This document shows, one piece after another, positions 55,240 through 63,310 of a stretch of 64,000 bases of DNA. The first letter of the stretch is position 1; every line of letters begins with the position of its first letter. Position numbers and translations under genes: made by a program. The notes below the pieces were generated by a model. That model saw only the letters and a list, made by a program, of their open reading frames with translations. It did no database searches and had not been told where the DNA came from. Source of the stretch: Saliniradius amylolyticus (GTDB taxonomy: Bacteria > Pseudomonadota > Gammaproteobacteria > Enterobacterales > Alteromonadaceae); contig NZ_CP029347.1 in assembly GCF_003143555.1 (NCBI RefSeq), positions 1,922,001 through 1,986,000 on the forward strand, given 5' to 3'.

Positions 55240-56118
55240 ATGCACACGCCCATTCGCGGATTACGCTCCTTCTGTGTAGCGGCGCGCACCTTGAGCTTCA
55301 AGAAAGCCGCTGAGCAACTCTATCTGACCCCGTCTGCGGTCAGCCACCAAATTAAACAACTTGAAATGCAGCTGGGGCTGAGTCTGTTCCACCGCCAGAC
55401 ACGCTCTATTGCCCTGACCCCGGCGGGAAAGAATTTTTATGAGGCGGTCGCCCCATTGATCGAAGATCTGTCCAACATGATTAATCAATTCAGTCAGCAG
55501 CAACAAAACCAACAGATCAGTATTGCGTTACCCGAATTCTTTGCCAGTGAGTTGTTAATGCCCAAGCTGAGCCAGTGGACGCAGGCTCACCCGGAAATCA
55601 ACTTACAGGTCAACACGGTTAGAACCCGAAGTGAAAACGCCAGCCATACAGACTTGTCAGTCGTTCTTTCTCAGCATCAACCCACGGAAGGAATCGCTCG
55701 TGCCTTATTCGCACTGTCTTACCTGCCGGTAGCCAATCGCGAACTTTTAAAAACCTGGCAACGTGATAATTATCAATGTTTGAATCAGGTCCCACTCATC
55801 CTCCACCGGGCACGGCCCTGGGCTTGGCACCAATGGGCAGAAAAGGTGGGCATCGATGATTTCGCCCCTTCACAGATCCTGCAAATTGACAGTATGTTTG
55901 GTGTTGCCCGTGCCGCACAGCAAGGGATGGGTATCGCATTAATCCCTTTGCCCATCAGTCAGTCCTGGTTAGATGATGGTGGGTTGCACATGATGTTTTC
56001 TCAGCAGCTACCAACGCGGGACAAATACTATCTGGTTCAACACGAGGCCACAGTAGCCAACTCTGCTTTAAAAAGCTTTGCCGAGTGGATAGTTAAGACT
56101 TTTTCACACATGAGTTAA
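55240..56118 (+). CDS. LysR-family regulator (GcvA-like)
   Basis: A 292-residue regulator. The winged helix starts RGLRSFCVAARTLSFKKAAE with the recognition part LTPSAVSHQIKQLEMQLGLS, like GcvA and other LysR proteins. It is divergent from the copper cluster and may control it, or act on distant genes. The ATG at 55240 is chosen; a TTG two codons earlier has a better-spaced AGGGA. Confidence 0.88.
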   Translation: MHTPIRGLRSFCVAARTLSFKKAAEQLYLTPSAVSHQIKQLEMQLGLSLFHRQTRSIALTPAGKNFYEAVAPLIEDLSNMINQFSQQQQNQQISIALPEFFASELLMPKLSQWTQAHPEINLQVNTVRTRSENASHTDLSVVLSQHQPTEGIARALFALSYLPVANRELLKTWQRDNYQCLNQVPLILHRARPWAWHQWAEKVGIDDFAPSQILQIDSMFGVARAAQQGMGIALIPLPISQSWLDDGGLHMMFSQQLPTRDKYYLVQHEATVANSALKSFAEWIVKTFSHMS

Positions 56119-56220
56119 TTTATCTCAACCGTCGCTGTGATTTTTATCGTTTGTCGCTTTAACAGGGTCGCAATAGAGTAAGGGTGTCAGCGAGGCTGAT
56201 GTCAACAAAGGAGAACACCG

Positions 56221-56700
56221 ATGAAACCGTTAACCCTAAAAACACTGCTACTGACTGTTGGTATGATGAGCACGAGCACCTGGGCTATCACCGATGCTTA
56301 TAAACTGATGATCATTGATGATGGCGACTTAGCGAACTTCATCGAGTCGGGGCACTACCAAAAGGCGCTGGAGTCAAAATCTGGCAAGGTCGACAGTCCC
56401 AATGCGCTATTTGTTAGTGAGGTCAACCGCTGTGTCGCTAACATTCGCCTTAGTCGCTATGAAGAAGCTGAAACGCTTTGCAGTAAAGCGCTTACGTTCT
56501 CGAATGAGATGGATGTTCCCGCTCATACCCGAAAAGAACTCACATCGTTTGCATTAAGTAATCGTGCAATGGCACGTCTGAAGTTGTCGAAACACACCGC
56601 AGCTATCTCAGACCTGTATGAGGCATCTATAATGTCGCCCAACAGTTACGTAGAAGCCAACTTGCAGACGGCAAAAAACCAGATGCAGCTTAGTGACTAA
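56221..56700 (+). CDS. Secreted TPR-like protein
   Basis: This 159-residue protein has a signal peptide (ending TWA-ITD) and about three helical repeats of TPR type (RYEEAETLCSKALTFSNEM, LSNRAMARLKLSKHTAAISDLYEA). A strong AAAGGAG stands before the ATG. Function is unknown; a periplasmic protein-interaction role is the usual one for such proteins. Confidence 0.72.
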   Translation: MKPLTLKTLLLTVGMMSTSTWAITDAYKLMIIDDGDLANFIESGHYQKALESKSGKVDSPNALFVSEVNRCVANIRLSRYEEAETLCSKALTFSNEMDVPAHTRKELTSFALSNRAMARLKLSKHTAAISDLYEASIMSPNSYVEANLQTAKNQMQLSD

Positions 56701-56708
56701 AACACACA

Positions 56709-56730
56709 GCGCCCCTGCAGTAAGGGGCGC
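56709..56730 (+). terminator. Hairpin after the TPR-like gene
   Basis: GCGCCCCT/AGGGGCGC arms with a 6-nt loop, 9 bp after the stop. No T-run follows, so efficiency is uncertain. Confidence 0.45.
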
Positions 56731-56923
56731 CTCCCCTGCGGCTATATAAATAGTCACCGAGATAGAATAGAACCACTCCCCCGCCCCAAGCCGTTGAACT
56801 CATGGGTGACTCCATGTACCTTATCACCGCTGTTGCAGCGATATATGATGAAGCCCATAAAGCCAGATTGATTCGCTAGCAACAATCATTGCTTAATGAG
56901 ACAACCTGTCTGAAGGACCCGAT

Positions 56924-57931
56924 ATGAACCCCTCGCAGAGTCAGGTCAGGGAGTGGCACAATGTCACCTTGTCCCGGTTTGAAGATGAAATACAACCTCT
57001 GAACCAACCCGCCGTGATGCGCGGGCTCGTATCTGACTGGCCAGTCGTTGAAGCAGGCAAAAAAGGCCCCCAGGAAGTCACTGACTTTATCAAGTCATTG
57101 GATGATGGATCGCCCGTCTATACCATCATTGGTTCGCCTCACATTGCCGGTGGATTTTCCTACGATGACGGTTTTAATGGTGTTAACTTTGAGCGTCGTC
57201 AGACCCGCTTATCATCGACCTTAGATTTCCTGCTGTCTCAACGCAATAAACCTCAGTCCCCGGCAATTTCCGTGCAGGCGGCCGCCGTGAACAAGGTTCT
57301 GCCTGGCTTCACTGACGATCACTCCATGCCCCTATTAGACAGTCATGTACCGCCAACTATGTGGCTGGGCAACGAGGCATTAGTAGCGCCTCACTTCGAT
57401 ATCAACTTTAACTTTGCGGCGGTCGTTGCCGGAAGACGCAGGTTTACGCTTTACCCGCCTGAGCAGGTTGCAAATCTTTATGTGGGCCCGATGCTGAACT
57501 CCCCCGGTGGAGTACCCACAAGCCTGGTAGATATCAGAGACCCAGACCTGGAACGCTACCCCAGATTCCAAAAGGCCATGGCGGCATCGCAAGAAGCTGT
57601 GCTTGAGCCCGGGGATGTCATTTACATACCCACACCCTGGTGGCACGGCGTCGAATCAATGGACTCACTCAATATTTTAATCAATTACTGGTGGGGTGGA
57701 CTTAGCGATAATAACGTCTCTCCAAATACCAGCTTAATGCACAGCATGCTGAGTATATCCGAGTTGGACACAGCCACCCGGGAAGCCTGGAAGCACCTTT
57801 TTGATTACTTTGTCTTCCACACTAGTGGTAACCCTAAAGAGCACTTACCGGACGATTTAAGAGATATTATCACTCGGTTATCGCCCGAGCAGAGAAAACA
57901 AGTATTCGCCTATTTGAAGTCACGTTTGTGA
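56924..57931 (+). CDS. Cupin-like/JmjC-domain protein
   Basis: A 335-residue protein of the cupin-like (cupin_8/JmjC) family, Fe(II)/2-oxoglutarate dioxygenases. The HxD pair is His157/Asp159 in APHFDINFN and the distal His241 is in PWWHGVES. The GRRRFTLYPPEQ strand is typical. Substrate is unknown; relatives modify proteins or tRNA. GAAGGACC precedes the ATG. Confidence 0.82.
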   Translation: MNPSQSQVREWHNVTLSRFEDEIQPLNQPAVMRGLVSDWPVVEAGKKGPQEVTDFIKSLDDGSPVYTIIGSPHIAGGFSYDDGFNGVNFERRQTRLSSTLDFLLSQRNKPQSPAISVQAAAVNKVLPGFTDDHSMPLLDSHVPPTMWLGNEALVAPHFDINFNFAAVVAGRRRFTLYPPEQVANLYVGPMLNSPGGVPTSLVDIRDPDLERYPRFQKAMAASQEAVLEPGDVIYIPTPWWHGVESMDSLNILINYWWGGLSDNNVSPNTSLMHSMLSISELDTATREAWKHLFDYFVFHTSGNPKEHLPDDLRDIITRLSPEQRKQVFAYLKSRL

Positions 57932-57991
57932 TGCTGTGACTCACTCTTAGTATTCTGACGTGCCATTAAAGTACCGAAAACGATACATAGA

Positions 57992-58191
57992 GTCCACCCA
58001 CCACCACGTTTAAACAACAACGCTCCTGCGGATGCCGAGAGACAAAGCAGATAAATAAAAGGCAGGGCGGGATTACAAAGTACATCCTGGACTTTGCCCT
58101 TTCGGGCCGTCGTCGCCAAGGCTCCGACGTTCCAAAACGCTCCCGGCGTTTTGGTCGAACCAGGCTTCGAACCAAGTCCACCCATCACCGG
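57992..58191 (-). repeat. 184-bp-period duplication and 81-bp hairpin module downstream of tRNA-Ser
   Basis: GTCCACCCA-containing sequence at 57992 recurs at 58176 (184 bp apart), and the duplicate contains a degenerate copy of the tRNA-Ser 3' end ending GGGATT. An 81-bp module (58075-58155) lies between GGGATT and CGAACC, matching the module at the tRNA-Lys locus at about 90%. The region of 309 bp before the tRNA has no gene. Confidence 0.75.
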
Positions 58192-58239
58192 ATTTAAACA
58201 AAAACGCCCCGGCAATTGCCGAGGCGTTTTTGTTTAAAT
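58192..58239 (-). terminator. 48-nt near-perfect palindrome, terminator of tRNA-Ser
   Basis: ATTTAAACAAAAACGCC and GGCGTTTTTGTTTAAAT pair over 17 bp, enclosing CGGCAATTGCCG; only one C/A pair is mismatched. It lies directly downstream of tRNA-Ser and is symmetric, so it can terminate the tRNA and the cupin gene. Confidence 0.85.
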
Positions 58240-58240
58240 A

Positions 58241-58331
58241 TGGCGGTGAGGGAGGGATTCGAACCCTCGATACGCTACAAACGTATACACACTTTCCAGG
58301 CGTGCGCTTTCGACCACTCAGCCACCTCACC
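58241..58331 (-). tRNA. tRNA-Ser (GGA)
   Basis: The sequence starts GGTGAGGTGGCTGAGTGG and has the anticodon loop CTGGAAA, anticodon GGA, a long variable arm, the T-arm GGTTCGAATCCC and encoded CCA. All the hallmarks of a class II serine tRNA are present. It is transcribed leftward from the promoter at 58516-58544. Confidence 0.95.
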
Positions 58332-58472
58332 ATTTGTTGTTTCAGGAATCTTTTGGCTTCCCTGACACAGGCTCCCAGCTCGGTCATCCACGACCTCGCG
58401 TTCAGCCCGCTTCGGCGCAACGTTAAGTTGCCCCGAGATGACTGCGGTCTTTACCCACTCAGCCACCTCACC
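58332..58472 (-). repeat. 141-bp duplication of the tRNA-Ser 5' end
   Basis: The first 18 nt of tRNA-Ser (58455-58472) are repeated upstream of the intact gene, together with the preceding GAAACAC-type leader. Between the two copies lie about 120 bp rich in small inverted repeats. The partial copy is closest to the promoter, so the primary transcript begins with a broken tRNA head. Confidence 0.65.
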
Positions 58473-58515
58473 AAATTGTGTTTCAAGGCATCAAACACCC
58501 TGATAAGCGCGGCGT

Positions 58516-58544
58516 AGTGTAGGGAAAACGCCTATGTTTATCAA
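58516..58544 (-). promoter_or_regulatory. Promoter of tRNA-Ser
   Basis: TTGATA, a 17-bp spacer and TACACT on the minus strand, followed by a GC-rich discriminator ACGCCGCGC. This is typical of stringently controlled stable RNA promoters. Confidence 0.7.
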
Positions 58545-58620
58545 GAAGAAATTAGCCTTTCGAGCCTGATTGCAGGGAAAGTAAGCAAAATAGCAATATT
58601 TGCTACCAGCACCATTCTGC

Positions 58621-59670
58621 TCAGGCGCTGGCCTCTTGCTTCAACTTCGCTGAAAAATCCAACATACGGTTGAGAGACACCAGCGCTTTATCTCTGAGCT
58701 CATCATCTACGAAGATCTCGTGACCGCTATTGTCCACCAATGATTGTTCAATGGCCTGCAACCCGTTCATCGCCATCCAGGGGCAATGGGCACAACTTCG
58801 GCAGGTAGCTCCGTTACCCCCCGTAGGCGCTTCGATAAATTCTTTCTCTGGGGCTAACTGCTGCATCTTATAGAAGATGCCTTTGTCGGTGGCGACAATA
58901 AAGCGTTTGTTGTCCATGGTCTGTGCCGCTTTAATCAATTGCGAGGTAGAACCTACCGCATCGGCCATGTCCACCACGGTTGAAGGAGATTCAGGATGTA
59001 CCAGTACCGCTGCGTCCGGATTCATCTGTTTTAGCTGCCCGAGCGCCTTGGCCTTAAACTCGTCATGCACGATACAAGCGCCCTGCCACATCAGCATATC
59101 GGCGCCGGTTTGTTTCTGAATGTAGTTACCCAGATGGCGATCCGGCCCCCACAGAATCTTCTTACCCTGACTGTCCAGGTGTTCAACAATTTCAAGCGCA
59201 ATACTGGATGTCACTACCCAGTCGGCGCGAGCCTTAACGGCGGCAGAGGTATTGGCATAAACCACCACGGTGCGATCAGGGTGTTGGTCGCAAAACTCAC
59301 TGAACTCATCCGCAGGGCAGCCAATATCCAGTGAACAGGTGGCTTCCAGAGTCGGCATCAATACCGTTTTATTCGGGCTTAGAATCTTAGCTGTTTCCCC
59401 CATAAAGCGGACACCAGCCACTATTAGGGTGTCAGCCTCCACATCACGACCAAAGCGCGCCATCTCCAGAGAGTCAGCCACACAGCCGTTAGTTTCCTCA
59501 GCCAAAGCCTGGATTTCTGGGTCGGTATAGTAATGCGCTACTAACGTGGCATTACGAGCCTTGAGTAGCTCTTTGATACGAGCCTTATAGTCCGCCTTTT
59601 CCTCCTCGCTCAGCGGCCGAGGCTTAGGCGGGAAGGTGAAATCAAGATTATCAATGGTCTGTGCTTGCAT
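58621..59670 (-). CDS. nadA: Quinolinate synthase A
   Basis: The 349-residue 4Fe-4S enzyme joins iminoaspartate and dihydroxyacetone phosphate to quinolinate in NAD synthesis. Cluster cysteines are Cys112, Cys199 and Cys296 (the last in CRSCAHCPW), at almost the same positions as in E. coli. The ATG at 59670 gives [11 protein letters not shown]; a longer frame would cross the promoter. Confidence 0.96.
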   Translation of the reverse strand: MQAQTIDNLDFTFPPKPRPLSEEEKADYKARIKELLKARNATLVAHYYTDPEIQALAEETNGCVADSLEMARFGRDVEADTLIVAGVRFMGETAKILSPNKTVLMPTLEATCSLDIGCPADEFSEFCDQHPDRTVVVYANTSAAVKARADWVVTSSIALEIVEHLDSQGKKILWGPDRHLGNYIQKQTGADMLMWQGACIVHDEFKAKALGQLKQMNPDAAVLVHPESPSTVVDMADAVGSTSQLIKAAQTMDNKRFIVATDKGIFYKMQQLAPEKEFIEAPTGGNGATCRSCAHCPWMAMNGLQAIEQSLVDNSGHEIFVDDELRDKALVSLNRMLDFSAKLKQEASA

Positions 59671-59703
59671 CGTTGAACCACTCACTGGATAAAATGGCCG
59701 CGA

Positions 59704-59743
59704 ATTATACCGCAACCGTAAAAAATGACATAGTTACTATGTC
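59704..59743 (-). promoter_or_regulatory. nadA promoter with overlapping palindromic operator
   Basis: A TATAAT -10 (59704-59709) lies 34 bp before the ATG. GACATAG TTA CTATGTC (59727-59743) is a perfect inverted repeat covering the -35 region. A repressor linked to NAD homeostasis would fit, but the regulator is not identified. Confidence 0.6.
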
Positions 59744-59816
59744 TATTTGGCAGTAGCGGATTTCAAGAGGTTCCCGGGAATTGACGTCAGCTGAGCGTGA
59801 TACTTCATTCGTTTAA

Positions 59817-60300
59817 CGGCGTTTTAGTCGAACCGCTTCGCTGGTTCTCATCCAGAACGATGACAATCTCTGTTAAATAAATCGCTGATTAAGGATTAAA
59901 GCTTAAGGAAAGAGTGGTGGGTCGTGCTGGATTACAAAGTACTTCCTGTACTTTGCCCTTTCGGGCCGTCGTCGCTAAGCTTCGACGTTCTAAAACGCTC
60001 CCGGCGTTTTAGTCGAACCGCTTCACTGGTTCTCATCCAGAACGATGACAATCTCTGTTAAATAAATCGCTGATTAAGGATTAAAGCTTAAGGAAAGAGT
60101 GGTGGGTCGTGCTGGATTACAAAGTACTTCCTGTACTTTGCCCTTTCGGGCCGTCGTCGCTAAGCTTCGACGTTCTAAAACGCTCCCGGCGTTTTAGTCG
60201 AACCGCTTCGCTGGTTCTCATCCAGAACGATGACAATCTCTGTTAAATAAATCGCTGATTAAGGAGTAAAGCTTAAGGAAAAAGTGGTGGGTCGTGCTGG
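59817..60300 (-). repeat. About 2.6 tandem 185-bp repeats downstream of tRNA-Lys
   Basis: Two full units (59931-60115 and 60116-60300) and a partial one (59817-59930) repeat with an exact period of 185 bp. Each carries the last 19 bases of tRNA-Lys (59915-59933 and 60100-60118). After GGATT, where the tRNA would go on with CGAACC, an 80-bp module (59934-60013) interrupts before CGAACC. The module has four hairpins: AAAGTAC/GTACTTT, GCCC/GGGC, CGTCG/CGACG and CTAAAACGC/GCGTTTTAG (written in either strand). Confidence 0.9.
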
Positions 60301-60360
60301 ATTCGAACCAGCGACCAATTGATTAAAAGTCAACTGCTCTACCAACTGAGCTAACGACCC
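60285..60360 (-). tRNA. tRNA-Lys (UUU), copy 1 (downstream)
   Basis: The 76-nt gene starts GGGTCGTTAGCTCAGTTGG, has the anticodon loop CTTTTAA (anticodon UUU), the T-arm GGTTCGAATCC and encoded CCA. It is identical to the copy at 60396-60471; the 35-bp spacer shows they share a transcript. Confidence 0.96.
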
Positions 60361-60395
60361 ACTGAGGGATAGTCACACTGGGAAACTTTGGAAAA

Positions 60396-60471
60396 TGGTG
60401 GGTCGTGCTGGATTCGAACCAGCGACCAATTGATTAAAAGTCAACTGCTCTACCAACTGAGCTAACGACCC
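60396..60471 (-). tRNA. tRNA-Lys (UUU), copy 2 (upstream)
   Basis: Identical in all 76 nt to the downstream copy, anticodon UUU, CCA encoded. It is the first tRNA of the transcript. Confidence 0.96.
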
Positions 60472-60500
60472 TTTTCCGTTGTTTGCCGCCCCAAGCGACG

Positions 60501-60535
60501 GGCGCATATATTACTGAAATATGCGCCTTGCGCAA
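60501..60535 (-). promoter_or_regulatory. tRNA-Lys promoter with an inverted repeat
   Basis: TTGCGC (60530-60535) and TAATAT (60508-60513) are 16 bp apart on the minus strand, followed by a GC-rich discriminator. GGCGCATAT (60501-60509) and ATATGCGCC (60519-60527) form a perfect 9-bp inverted repeat over the promoter. Confidence 0.5.
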
Positions 60536-60606
60536 CCGCTAATTGTCATTAAATGACAGTTTTCTGACTGTTTGCTCTAAAACTAGGCAAATTCCAATAA
60601 TTCACC

Positions 60607-61353
60607 CTATTTAAGACTCTGCAGACGACTCTTGGCAAGGTTGGCAGCCGATGAGTCCGGATACTCCGAACTGACCTGCTCAAATAACTGCCTGGCTTTA
60701 GCCAGGTTCGATTGATTCTGAGCAATCATCGCCAGCTTCAACATAGAATCCGCCCGCTTACTGGATTCAGGAAAACCATTTACCACCCGCTCGAAGTGGT
60801 TCTCAGACTCACTCCATTGCTGCTGATTAAACAACAACTGTCCCAACCAGTAATGGGCATTTGGGGCGTACTCTGAATCCGGGTAGTTACTAAGAAACGC
60901 TTTAAACTCCGGAATGGCATCGTCATAACGCTTTTCTTTCAGAATCAGGTTCACCGCATGGTCATAGGCTTGATCCTCACTCTGAGGTGCTGCCGTACTG
61001 GATGCTGTTGGCTCAGAGACCAATGGCTGAGAGGGTTCCTGTTGACGCTGCGTTACTTCCTGGATGCGCTTGTCGATTTCCAGATAGAGCTCACGCTGAC
61101 GTTCCAGGATTTGCTCCAGCTTATGGCTGTGCACTTCTACGCTTCCACGCAGTTCATTGACTTCGTTTTGCAACTCATCCAAGCGCTGCTGCATTCGCTG
61201 CTGGGTGCCAGTACGGGAGTTAACAATCCTTTCCAGCGTCGCCACTCTTTCTTCCAGTGGCTGGCTATTAACATCAGTTACAGGCGCAGGAGCCGCACAA
61301 ACGGCGGCTCCTGACAACATGAAACTGACAGTCATTAAACTGCGTTTCAACAT
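60607..61353 (-). CDS. cpoB: Cell division coordinator CpoB (YbgF)
   Basis: The 248-residue periplasmic protein coordinates outer membrane constriction with peptidoglycan synthesis. It has a signal peptide (ending VCA-AP), a coiled coil (about 30-100) and three C-terminal TPR units including YPDSEYAPNAHYWLGQLLFN. It closes the tol-pal cluster. Confidence 0.93.
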   Translation of the reverse strand: MLKRSLMTVSFMLSGAAVCAAPAPVTDVNSQPLEERVATLERIVNSRTGTQQRMQQRLDELQNEVNELRGSVEVHSHKLEQILERQRELYLEIDKRIQEVTQRQQEPSQPLVSEPTASSTAAPQSEDQAYDHAVNLILKEKRYDDAIPEFKAFLSNYPDSEYAPNAHYWLGQLLFNQQQWSESENHFERVVNGFPESSKRADSMLKLAMIAQNQSNLAKARQLFEQVSSEYPDSSAANLAKSRLQSLK

Positions 61354-61372
61354 GGTAATGCTCTCTTACTGA

Positions 61373-61912
61373 TTAGTAGACCAGAACACCGCGACGGTTC
61401 TCGGCAAAGGCGGCTTGCGTCTGAGCAGTATTAACCGGTTTCTCTTCACCGTAAGATACGATGGAGATTTGAGAGGCAGACACACCGGCATTTTGCAGAT
61501 AGGTCGAAATAGACTTTGCACGACGCTCACCCAAAGCAATGTTGTACTCAGGGGTACCACGTTGGTCACAGTGGCCTTCAATAGTGACTGTTTCTTCCGG
61601 GTTGTTAACCAGGAATTCGGCGTGTTTATTCAGAATACTGTAGTAGTCAGGCTGGATAGTAGAGCGGTCAAATTCAAAGTGAACCACCTGCTCATTTTTC
61701 AGAGCTTCCAGCTTCTCACGCTTGATTTCTTCAGGAGACTTCATCTTCTCCATGGGCTGAGTCTGAACATTGGAGCCTTGATCGGCTTCCTGAGAAGCTT
61801 GAGTCTGGTTGGTTGAAGCCTGGTCTTCAACCTGGCTGCTTGAAGAACAAGCCATCAGTGTTACGACAGGCAGCGCAATAACCATACCTTTGAATACTTT
61901 GTTTAATTGCAT
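61373..61912 (-). CDS. pal: Peptidoglycan-associated lipoprotein Pal
   Basis: The 179-residue outer membrane lipoprotein has the lipobox LMAC-SSS, a low-complexity linker, and an OmpA-like domain with VTIEGHCDQRGTPEYNIALG and the peptidoglycan-binding GERRAKSISTYL. It anchors the Tol system to the wall. Confidence 0.95.
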   Translation of the reverse strand: MQLNKVFKGMVIALPVVTLMACSSSSQVEDQASTNQTQASQEADQGSNVQTQPMEKMKSPEEIKREKLEALKNEQVVHFEFDRSTIQPDYYSILNKHAEFLVNNPEETVTIEGHCDQRGTPEYNIALGERRAKSISTYLQNAGVSASQISIVSYGEEKPVNTAQTQAAFAENRRGVLVY

Positions 61913-61951
61913 TCTGGTGTTCCTTATTGTTGTAAAATAGGTTACTTAAAT

Positions 61952-63310
61952 TCAGTCTAAAAATGGCGACCAACTCGGCGATTTTACCCGCCCGTCTGAG
62001 GCCGGCAGCCGAGCCTTAAAGCGTCCATCCAGCGATACCAGCGACAATACCTGAGTATTCCCGTGCAAAGTGCTGTAAATGATCATACTACCGTTCGGTG
62101 CAATACTCGGTGACTCATCCAAATAGGTTTGAGTTAACACCTGCATCACATTGTCTTCCAGATTCTGTCTGGCGATGTGGTAGTTGCCATTGGTGCGATT
62201 CACCATGACCAGCTCTTCACCATTGGGCGTCACTGTGCCCCCAAGGTTCATATCCCCATCAAATGTTAATCTACGGACCTTGCCCGAGGATAAATTTACG
62301 CGATAAAGCTGTGCTTTACCACCCCGCTCTGAGGTAAATACCAGATTTTTGCCGTCCGGTGACCAGCTTGGCTCGGTATCGATGGTCCGGTTACGAGTAA
62401 TACGACGAAGCTGGCGACTGGCCAGGTCCATCACATAGACTTCCGGGTTACCGTCTTTGGACAACACCATCGCCAACTGTCTGCCATCGGGCGAGAATTG
62501 AGGTGCCCCGTTAATGCCTGGGAAGTTAGTCAGACGGGTACGTTCCATGGTGTAGATATCCTGCATGAAAATCTGCGAGCGACGATTCTCAAAACTGACA
62601 TAAGCCAGCTTCGTCCCGTCTGGCGACCAGGTCGGTGACATCAACGGTTCTTTGGAGCGCAGCAGTACCACCTCGTTGGCGCCGTCATAATCCGACACCA
62701 CTAATTGGTAGGGGAAATCAAAGCGATTGCGATCCCGCACCACCACATAAGCCAGGCGAGTCAGGAAAGCGCCTCGTTCACCCGTAAGTTTTTCATATAC
62801 CACGTCGGCGATGCGATGAGCGTGACGGCGAAACTCACCGCCATTAATAATATGCTGGCGACTTGCCAGGACATGATCCTGACTGTCCACAAGCTGACCG
62901 TCTTTGAGTACCTGGGCCGAACCTCCGGTGATCTGCCCGCGCACCACATCAACCAGCTCAAAGCTCACTGCATAAGTATCTACCGTTCTGGGCTCGACAC
63001 TGCCAACCAATACGGCTTCCACACCCGTCGCCGCCCAGGCGGCGTAATCCATATCCGCATCCCGGCTAACCATTTGCGGCATTTTCCCGGCAGGGATGGG
63101 GTTAAATTTACCACTACGTCTTAAATCGGCGGCAATCACCTCGGAGATTCTTTGCGGCATCGGCCCCGCCCCTTTCCACTCGAAAGGTACGACGGCGACA
63201 GGACGAGCGCTATCGACGCCCTCGGTAATGACTATTTCCAGTGTGGCGAGAGCCTTGGAGCTGAAAAACGCCAGAAACAAGATTACAAATGCACTTAATT
63301 GTCGTTTCAT
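61952..63310 (-). CDS. tolB: Tol-Pal system protein TolB
   Basis: A 452-residue periplasmic protein with a signal peptide (ending ALA-TLE), an N-terminal alpha/beta domain and a six-blade propeller with repeated SPDG motifs ([32 protein letters not shown]). It bridges TolA and Pal. The ATG overlaps the tolA stop (TGATG); a GTG one codon earlier is the alternative. Confidence 0.95.
   Translation of the reverse strand: MKRQLSAFVILFLAFFSSKALATLEIVITEGVDSARPVAVVPFEWKGAGPMPQRISEVIAADLRRSGKFNPIPAGKMPQMVSRDADMDYAAWAATGVEAVLVGSVEPRTVDTYAVSFELVDVVRGQITGGSAQVLKDGQLVDSQDHVLASRQHIINGGEFRRHAHRIADVVYEKLTGERGAFLTRLAYVVVRDRNRFDFPYQLVVSDYDGANEVVLLRSKEPLMSPTWSPDGTKLAYVSFENRRSQIFMQDIYTMERTRLTNFPGINGAPQFSPDGRQLAMVLSKDGNPEVYVMDLASRQLRRITRNRTIDTEPSWSPDGKNLVFTSERGGKAQLYRVNLSSGKVRRLTFDGDMNLGGTVTPNGEELVMVNRTNGNYHIARQNLEDNVMQVLTQTYLDESPSIAPNGSMIIYSTLHGNTQVLSLVSLDGRFKARLPASDGRVKSPSWSPFLD

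Noticed and set aside
59817-60300. CRISPR array
   Set aside because: The 185-bp repeats are directly abutting with no unique spacers, and contain tRNA sequence; no cas genes are present.
57992-60300. Prophage or genomic island attachment site at the tRNA genes
   Set aside because: Repeats of tRNA ends suggest att sites, but the DNA between them is only nadA and the short repeats; no integrase or phage gene is present.
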